Shown here: one piece after another, positions 59,631-64,000 of the stretch | Layout of the letters: each line of letters starts with the position of its first letter | Numbering within the stretch: the first letter of the stretch is position 1 | Assembly (NCBI RefSeq): GCF_000931465.1 | Contig: NZ_CP010892.1 | Location: 3,867,388 to 3,931,387, forward strand | Reading direction: 5' to 3' | Source of the DNA: Pseudomonas sp. MRSN 12121 | GTDB taxonomy: Bacteria; Pseudomonadota; Gammaproteobacteria; Pseudomonadales; Pseudomonadaceae | DNA: 64,000 bases | Made by a program: the position numbers and the translations under genes | Notes under the pieces: generated by a model | What the model was told of the DNA's origin: nothing | Seen by the model: the letters and a program-made list of their open reading frames with translations, nothing else | Databases searched by the model: none

Positions 59631-60056
59631 GGTTACCTCCTCACAGCGATGGCGCTTCCTTATCAGAGGAGCGTTTGCCCCCAGGGTGCAACGCAACTGA
59701 CGAATGGCAATCTGAGCCGCAAAGGTCCTCACCAGGCGCCGACAGCGAGTTCCATGACCCTGCTTATGGCGTTTTGAAAGGTCCGTCCGGCCTCGATCGC
59801 CGCTGCTGTTATCAACCCGGAACGCGCCCTGCGTTTCGTCGCTCCGTCGTTGCCTGGGCCCTGGCGCAAGCGCACACTGCCTGCAGCTGACGGATCAGCT
59901 CCCCCTCTGCAAAAAGCCCGCCCGTGCGGGCTTTTTGTTTGTCTGTCGCCCCCTCGTCACCTCGTTGCCCACGACTGCCCGCGACCTTCGGAACTGGCCT
60001 TTACTTCAACCGAGGCCCGCTGCAATCCGTGCGTGCCGCCGCTTCGGGAGCCAGTC
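59631..60056. other. 426-bp gap with one orphan terminator
   Basis: No protein gene is supported. A strong hairpin terminator stands at 59911-59936. Upstream of it, AGCTGA-CGG-ATCAGCT (59885-59901 region) could form another stem, so the 3' end of an unannotated plus-strand RNA is possible. No clear promoter was found. Confidence 0.5.
59911..59936. terminator. Orphan bidirectional terminator
   Basis: AAAAAGCCCGC-(CCGT)-GCGGGCTTTTT is an 11-bp perfect palindromic stem. No protein gene on the plus strand ends within 1.5 kb upstream. Confidence 0.85.
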
Positions 60057-60425
60057 ATGCACACGCCCTCTGTCCTCATCATCGTCCTGCTGTCGGTGCT
60101 CGTCGGCTGTACCAGCGACTCCCACGTCTATCGCCGGCAGCCGCTGGTGGCGAAGGTCGAGACCGGCATGACCCAGGAACAGGTCCGACAGATCGGTGGC
60201 GATCCCCTGACCATCAGCCCTCGCACCGTAGAACCCGGCAGTTGCTTCGACTATGTGTTCATCCAGGGCGGTCGCCGGCAGCCGTTCAACGTCAGTTTCG
60301 ATGGCGCCGGCAAGGTCGATCACACCAGTTTCATCACCTGTGCCGAATGGAGCCATGCCCAGCAGAAAGCCAGGGCACCCGGCAGTGGCTCGGGAGGAAT
60401 GGGAGGAATGGGAGGTGGCTACTGA
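60057..60425 (+). CDS. OsmE-like outer-membrane lipoprotein
   Basis: This is a 122-aa protein with a lipobox signal (MHTPSVLIIVLLSVLVGCTS, Cys-18). The SmpA/OmlA-OsmE-like domain has VYRRQPLVAKVETGMTQEQV, RQIGGDPLTISPRTVEPGSC and FNVSFDGAGKVDHTSFITCA, with two conserved cysteines. A Gly/Met-rich tail (GSGSGGMGGMGGGY) is an addition to the E. coli OsmE pattern. OsmE is osmotically induced in enterics. GGGAG lies 7 bp before ATG 60057. Confidence 0.78.
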   Translation: MHTPSVLIIVLLSVLVGCTSDSHVYRRQPLVAKVETGMTQEQVRQIGGDPLTISPRTVEPGSCFDYVFIQGGRRQPFNVSFDGAGKVDHTSFITCAEWSHAQQKARAPGSGSGGMGGMGGGY

Positions 60426-60533
60426 AGAGCGCCGCCAGCCGCCGATTGGCTGCGGCAGGCTCGGTCAGTGGCGCAAACGCTGGATGAAATTTCTTTCACT
60501 GTGCGGCGAATGCCGATCGGGTAGTTTTAACCC

Positions 60534-60575
60534 TGCTCATTCAACTATTGGCCCGCTCCCCGCGGGCTTTTTTTT
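60534..60575 (+). ncRNA. Candidate small RNA B (~42 nt), twin of A
   Basis: ATGAAATTTCTTTCAC (60484-60499) is followed after 34 bp by TGCTCATT, then GGCCCGC-TCCCC-GCGGGC with T8. The motif, distance, TGCTYATT start and C-rich terminator loop all match locus A at 58429-58530. The -10-like sequence is TAGTTT (60522-60527). This may instead be only the distal terminator of the OsmE-like gene, 125 bp upstream. Confidence 0.38.
60551..60575 (+). terminator. Terminator (OsmE-like gene or small RNA B)
   Basis: GCCCGC-TCCCC-GCGGGC followed by eight T. Confidence 0.9.
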
Positions 60576-60654
60576 GCCTGGGCGGCGGCAGTGATGAGGT
60601 TGGCAGAGGGCAGTCGCCGAGCAGCCGGGACTGGCGCAAAGGCAAATTTCAGGC

Positions 60655-60755
60655 AAAAAAAAGCCCAAGCAGCTGATGGACACTTGGGACTAAAAATGCA
60701 TAAACCGTGGTAGGTGAACGCGGGGCTATCTTAGCGCCAACCAGAACTTGTAACA
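60655..60755 (-). ncRNA. Candidate minus-strand small RNA
   Basis: On the minus strand a -10-like TATATT (near 60760) is followed by ~100 nt without an ORF and then a hairpin (CCCAAG...CTTGGG) with a run of eight T. It lies 230 bp beyond the stop of the fimbrial-fold gene, so read-through termination of that gene is the alternative. Confidence 0.33.
60662..60690 (-). terminator. Minus-strand terminator
   Basis: CCCAAG and CTTGGG arms (60664-60669, 60683-60688) with extra pairing at the ends, followed by TTTTTTT on the minus strand. Confidence 0.6.
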
Positions 60756-60918
60756 ATATATTTTGAGGTTATTTTTACCATAAATTTTTTCTAACCCATT
60801 AAATAACCACATGTTTTTTCTGGGGATGGCAGAATCGTCACCTTGTTGACGTCAGTAAAAAATCGCTCTGCGTAGCCTGGGAGCCGAAACGGGCAACTGC
60901 TGCGATCAGGGACAGGCG

Positions 60919-61434
60919 TCAGGCATAGGTAATCACGCATTCGGCAAACGCGGAAAATTCACCCGCCGCCACCGGCCCACAGGTACTGACCAGGCGTGCC
61001 GTGAAAGACAAGCGCAGGTCCGGCTCGAACAACGGATACTCAAGACGCCCGGCGCTCCCCAGGCGCATCACTTTGCCCGCGCTGTCCAGCAATTGGACAC
61101 CGACATTGCGCGCGGAACGGGCCCCTTCATGGTCGTTCATCAGGGTCACGCCATCACTGGTGATGCCATCGAAGTAGACCTGCACCCGGGAGGCGCCCTT
61201 GAGCCGGTCCGGGTCGAGTTCGACATCGAAGGACTGCGGCACGCTACCGCCCGCCTGGATCGACTCCACGCTCAGGGTGCCCATCTCGACCACCTGCTCC
61301 AGGCCACGACTGCGTCGTCGTGAGGTACTCAGGACGACAGCCTCGAGCGCCCCCTGATCGGGATCTATCGCCCAGGCGGAAGCACTGACCCGGGCGCGAA
61401 AATCGAAGAACTTACCAACATTTTGTGGAGGCAT
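60919..61434 (-). CDS. Fimbrial-subunit-like protein without signal peptide
   Basis: This is a 171-aa protein whose pattern fits the chaperone-usher pilin fold: VSTSRRRSRGLEQVVEMGTL, FDVELDPDRLKGASRVQVYF, VGVQLLDSAGKVMRLG and the terminal beta strand AGEFSAFAECVITYA. ATG 61434 is supported by AAAGGAAT upstream, but the N-terminus (MPPQNVGKFFDFRARVSASA) is not a signal sequence. No chaperone or usher gene is nearby. It may be an orphan, a cytoplasmic derivative, or a gene whose 5' part was lost. Confidence 0.6.
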   Translation of the reverse strand: MPPQNVGKFFDFRARVSASAWAIDPDQGALEAVVLSTSRRRSRGLEQVVEMGTLSVESIQAGGSVPQSFDVELDPDRLKGASRVQVYFDGITSDGVTLMNDHEGARSARNVGVQLLDSAGKVMRLGSAGRLEYPLFEPDLRLSFTARLVSTCGPVAAGEFSAFAECVITYA

Positions 61435-61769
61435 CGTTTATTCCTTTAATTGAATGCAAACCTGGGGTCAACGCAGCGATGCGGGCCGTCGCCCCTTCCC
61501 TGTCGCCCTGTCTGCTCCGAGCCGTGAACCGGTATCGGCCCGGCAAGCACCGGCAGAGAACACGGACCAGGCGAACGCAGGAACCTTAGAACGGCATGGG
61601 AACCAGTGTCCCTAAGAGACGTCCGAAACGCCCCACTGAACAATCAGATGACGCCAGGCGCGATGGCCGACGGTGAATCGGTACGAGGAATGAGGAAGGG
61701 CAGCGCGAGCGGTGCTCACGGCTTAGGAAAAAGCCCGGCCTTGCACCGGGCTTTGCTGCGCAGGCAGGA
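61435..61769. other. 335-bp gap, only a terminator seen
   Basis: This holds the upstream region of the fimbrial-fold gene and, at its right end, the terminator of the CigR-like gene. No coding frame with a ribosome site was found; short open frames lack codon bias and homology. Confidence 0.5.
61730..61754 (-). terminator. Terminator of the CigR-like gene
   Basis: AAAGCCCGG-(7-nt loop)-CCGGGCTTT followed by TTCC on the minus strand, 16 bp beyond the stop. Confidence 0.88.
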
Positions 61770-62213
61770 TCAGTCCAGGACGTCGTGCAGGACTTCGTAG
61801 ATCAGCCCGGTCGCGAGGGCCACCAGGATCAGGTCGGTACCGGCCTGCTGCCATTCGTAACCGTCGTAGTGTGGCAGCCTGCCTAGCATGCGGCTGTCCA
61901 GTTTCTTGGCGATACCCGGCGGGAGAGGCTTGCCGCGGGCGAGGTTTTTCTGGATCCCGGGCGGCAGCGCGGGCCCTGGCGACCAGTAGTCACGACTGTC
62001 GCCGATGATGACCCGGACACCGCCGACGTCGATTTGCGGGCCGTCGTAGCGCCCGCCTTGCCGGTAGTCCTGGGATTTATTGCCTTTATTGCCATGCCCG
62101 CCCTGATTGCCGTGCGGGTTGCCCTTGCCATTCCCAGGGTCCGCATGGAGCGCGGTCGAACCGAACAAAAGCGCGGCACTGGTTAGAACAGCTATCAGCG
62201 AACGAGTCGTCAT
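61770..62213 (-). CDS. CigR-like/RcnB-type exported protein
   Basis: This is a 147-aa protein with a signal peptide (MTTRSLIAVLTSAALLFGST, then ALHA). A Gly/Asn/His/Lys-rich segment follows (ADPGNGKGNPHGNQGGHGNK), then a conserved domain with LPPGIQKNLARGKPLPPGIA, LPHYDGYEWQQAGTDLILV and a hydrophobic end. This matches the CigR 'anti-virulence regulator' family by pattern. The exact role in Pseudomonas is unknown. It is divergent from a Gly-rich exported protein. Confidence 0.8.
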   Translation of the reverse strand: MTTRSLIAVLTSAALLFGSTALHADPGNGKGNPHGNQGGHGNKGNKSQDYRQGGRYDGPQIDVGGVRVIIGDSRDYWSPGPALPPGIQKNLARGKPLPPGIAKKLDSRMLGRLPHYDGYEWQQAGTDLILVALATGLIYEVLHDVLD

Positions 62214-62333
62214 CTATGCAAATCCTCTGCGGGGATCCAGGCGGGGTGCCATTCGTCATGACACTCGAACTATAGACAGCCCTTCGCGTCTTAGTTCATG
62301 CAAGACCCTCCCCCCTCATCCGTGGAAGCAATC

Positions 62334-62801
62334 ATGCTTTTGAAGAAAACGAATCTCGTGGCTGTCGTGACCTGCGTAATGATGTTGGCCGTGGCTCCCT
62401 TGGCCGCTTATGCCAAGGACGGTGGTGGTCATGGTGGCGGCAATGGCGGTGGTGGTGGCAACGGCGGCAGTCATGGCGGCGGTGGCAACAGTGCCGGCAA
62501 TGGTGGCAGTCATGGCGGCGCGGGTAGTCACTCAGGCGGCATCAGCGGCAAGGGCCACAATGGCGGCCTGAAAAACGACAACGCGGGCAAGGCCGTCCGC
62601 AACCTCGGAGAAAACGGCAACCATTACGGTAGCCTGCGTAATGACAGCAACGGCCATGGTTCGACGACCTCCGGCGTAGCCCACTCCAAGGATACCCGCG
62701 GCCTGTCCAAGGCCACCGCGATCTCGGCGACCACGCCAGGCGAGCACAACAGCAAAGGCTTGAGCAACGCGGCAGTCTCCACGACCAAGAACGATCGCTA
62801 G
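62334..62801 (+). CDS. Gly/Asn/His-rich exported protein
   Basis: This is a 155-aa protein. The signal peptide is at ~1-27 (MLLKKTNLVAVVTCVMMLAV, then APLAAYAK). A low-complexity region ~28-75 of GGGNGG/GGSHGG-type repeats follows, then a Ser/Asn/Thr-rich tail. The composition suggests a disordered periplasmic or surface protein, possibly metal-binding through its histidines. ATG 62334 has weak support (GGAAGCAATC). It shares its divergent promoter region with the CigR-like gene, and both are Gly/His-rich. Confidence 0.7.
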   Translation: MLLKKTNLVAVVTCVMMLAVAPLAAYAKDGGGHGGGNGGGGGNGGSHGGGGNSAGNGGSHGGAGSHSGGISGKGHNGGLKNDNAGKAVRNLGENGNHYGSLRNDSNGHGSTTSGVAHSKDTRGLSKATAISATTPGEHNSKGLSNAAVSTTKNDR

Positions 62802-62870
62802 CCTCCTCCCCGCTGCTCGCCCGTTGACTGGTGTTTAACACCAGCAGCGGGTCAGCAAGGCGTTGGATGA

Positions 62871-62895
62871 AAAGCCCGGCCCAGTGCCGGGCTTT
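62871..62895 (+). terminator. Terminator of the Gly-rich protein gene
   Basis: AAAGCCCGGC-(5-nt loop)-GCCGGGCTTT followed by TTCG, 70 bp after the stop. On the minus strand it may also end the HxlR transcript. Confidence 0.9.
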
Positions 62896-62920
62896 TTCGT
62901 TTGCGCCCGTACAAGCAGGA

Positions 62921-63343
62921 TCAACCGTTCCGGCCACTGGCCTGACCGGCCCCAGGCGGCGCACTGACCGCGCTATCGCCCTGGTGCCGGGCATCGTAAA
63001 GCTCGCGGGCAGCGTCCAGTTGCGGGAAGTTGTGTTCGGCCCAGCGGTCCAGGGCGGCCAGGGTATCGACCAGCGAGCGCGCCACGGGCGTGAGTCGGTA
63101 TTCGACCCGTGCCGGCTTCTCGGCGAAGTCCAGCCGCTCGATCAGTCCATGGCGTTCCAGGCGGCGCAGGGTCTGGGTCAAGACTTTCTGCGAGATGCCT
63201 TCGATGCGCCTTAGCAACTCGCCGTTACGCATGGGTTGCCGGGCGATCGCCGGCAGAATCAGCAGCACCCATTTGCCGGAGATCAGCTCCAGCGCATCGC
63301 GCGCTGAACAATTGCTGGCGTAGACATCGCCCGGAAACGCCAT
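62921..63343 (-). CDS. HxlR-family transcriptional regulator
   Basis: This is a 140-aa winged-helix protein. The signature cysteine is near the N-terminus (DVYASNCSARDALELISGKW). It continues WVLLILPAIARQPMRNGELL, RRIEGISQKVLTQTLRRLER and PARVEYRLTPVARSL. A basic/Gly tail follows residue ~118. HxlR proteins with this cysteine often sense thiol-reactive or quinone electrophiles. It is divergent from a quinone-reductase-type gene, the common pairing. Confidence 0.9.
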   Translation of the reverse strand: MAFPGDVYASNCSARDALELISGKWVLLILPAIARQPMRNGELLRRIEGISQKVLTQTLRRLERHGLIERLDFAEKPARVEYRLTPVARSLVDTLAALDRWAEHNFPQLDAARELYDARHQGDSAVSAPPGAGQASGRNG

Positions 63344-63420
63344 GGTGGTTACCTCAAGGTACGTAATTGTCAGGCGGCCAGCGCCGGTACAGCATCGCGG
63401 AACAGTTTAAGGAGGTCCCC

Positions 63421-64000
63421 ATGCATGTACTAATCGTCCTGGCCCATCCCGAGAAAAAATCCTTCAATGCCCACCTGGCGCAACAGGCGCAAGACACCTG
63501 GCGTGCCCAGGGGCACCAGGCCACGGTGCTGGACCTGTATGCCGAGCAGTTCGAGCCACGCGAAGGCGACTGGCACTATTCCAGCCGGCTGGACGCCGGG
63601 CACTTCGACACCATGCAAGAGCAGCGGCATCACTGGCATCAGCAAGCCCTGCCCCGCGACGTCGAACGGCATATCGAGCTGCTGCTGCGCGCCGATGCCC
63701 TGATCCTGCAATTTCCCTTCTGGTGGTTTGGCGCGCCGGCCATTCTCAAGGGCTGGATGGACCGGGTATTCGTCTATGGCGGGTTGTACCAGAGCCAGCG
63801 GCGCCACGAGCGGGGCATCATGCGCGGCAAGAAAGCCCTGGTGGTCTCCACTGCCGGCGCCTCGGCGCAAGCCTGCGCGGCCAATGGCCGCGATGGCGAC
63901 ATGCGCCTGTTGCTCTGGCCAATCCTGCATTCGTTGCACTACATCGGCTTCGAGGTGCTCGAGCCCTATCTTTTCCACGGCGTCCGTAGTGGGCTGGCCG
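63421..64000 (+). CDS. NAD(P)H:quinone oxidoreductase family (3' end beyond the window)
   Basis: These are the first ~193 residues of a flavodoxin-fold NAD(P)H dehydrogenase (NQO1/MdaB/KefF-like). It opens MHVLIVLAHPEKKSFNAHLA with the FMN/FAD loop. It has the family motif LILQFPFWWFGAPAILKGWM and DRVFVYGGLY. ATG 63421 follows AAGGAGG by 5 bp. The frame is still open at base 64000. The divergent HxlR regulator suggests induction by quinones or other electrophiles. Confidence 0.9.
   Translation, partial: MHVLIVLAHPEKKSFNAHLAQQAQDTWRAQGHQATVLDLYAEQFEPREGDWHYSSRLDAGHFDTMQEQRHHWHQQALPRDVERHIELLLRADALILQFPFWWFGAPAILKGWMDRVFVYGGLYQSQRRHERGIMRGKKALVVSTAGASAQACAANGRDGDMRLLLWPILHSLHYIGFEVLEPYLFHGVRSGLA

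Larger units (their letters stand above)
60426..60918. other. 493-bp AT-rich gap with two small-RNA-like loci
   Basis: No protein gene is supported. The gap holds the plus-strand candidate RNA B (60534-60575), a minus-strand terminator (60662-60690), and a stretch at ~60745-60830 that is clearly lower in GC than the rest of the window, with several A/T runs suitable for minus-strand promoters. Confidence 0.6.

Overview
The window is chromosomal DNA of a Pseudomonas, most like the fluorescens/protegens/chlororaphis group. This is inferred from high GC throughout, Pseudomonas-type REP palindromes (a 'gtaggagcgag...' core and its inverse), an MvaT-family nucleoid protein, and a gene repertoire typical of that genus. 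No rRNA, tRNA or CRISPR array was seen.

Layout. (1) 1-7163: the meta-cleavage part of the 4-hydroxyphenylacetate/homoprotocatechuate pathway, hpaG1(partial)-hpaG2-hpaE-hpaD-hpaF-hpaX-hpaH-hpaI, all on +. It takes 3,4-dihydroxyphenylacetate to succinic semialdehyde and pyruvate. The hydroxylase hpaBC is not in the window. (2) 7164-11539: a sugar-diacid/glycerate locus (glycerate kinase, CdaR-type regulator, glucarate/galactarate-type MFS carrier) set among inverted 35-bp repeats. (3) 11751-23035: an acyl-CoA ligase, a VOC protein ending in a 22-bp tandem repeat, LysR regulators, an aldo/keto reductase, RarD and EamA transporters, HpaR, 4-hydroxyphenylpyruvate dioxygenase (hppD) and a CSS-motif/EAL c-di-GMP phosphodiesterase. 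(4) 23280-24392: an H-NS-like MvaT/MvaV protein read from a TTG start, and a secreted hypothetical protein.

(5) 24745-34864: a complete 10,120-bp Tn3-family mercury-resistance transposon. It has 42-bp terminal inverted repeats (one mismatch) and 5-bp AAAAA target duplications, and it splits the glyoxalase I gene gloA after codon 53. It carries a long serine resolvase, a ribbon-helix-helix/PIN toxin-antitoxin pair, a 998-aa TnpA, and mer genes (merR divergent from merT-merP-merC-merA-membrane ORF-merD-merE-DUF3330-like ORF). At the right end a second, separate MerR-type operator/promoter drives a small secreted protein of unknown function. This is the most unusual part of the window.

(6) 35245-43456: ahpF, ahpC, a tyrosine recombinase divergent from a KfrA-like coiled-coil DNA-binding protein, gor, galU and small conserved proteins. 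(7) 43525-48729: a probable thiosulfate dehydrogenase pair (tsdB-tsdA), a DsbA/FrnE-like protein, a LysR regulator and small conserved proteins. (8) 48824-51810: an alkylation-repair block (2OG-Fe(II) oxygenase, alkB, ada). The ada product has lost three of the four zinc cysteines of its N-terminal domain. (9) 51859-58389: an AcuI/YhdH oxidoreductase, nitronate monooxygenase, modABC with a ModE-like box, and a eukaryotic-type topoisomerase IB. (10) 58390-64000: small envelope and stress proteins (YbjQ, OsmE-like, CigR-like, a Gly-rich exported protein, a fimbrial-fold orphan), several small-RNA-like loci, and an HxlR regulator divergent from a quinone-reductase-type flavoprotein cut by the window end.

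All functions are assigned from sequence motifs and recall of families. No database search was run.
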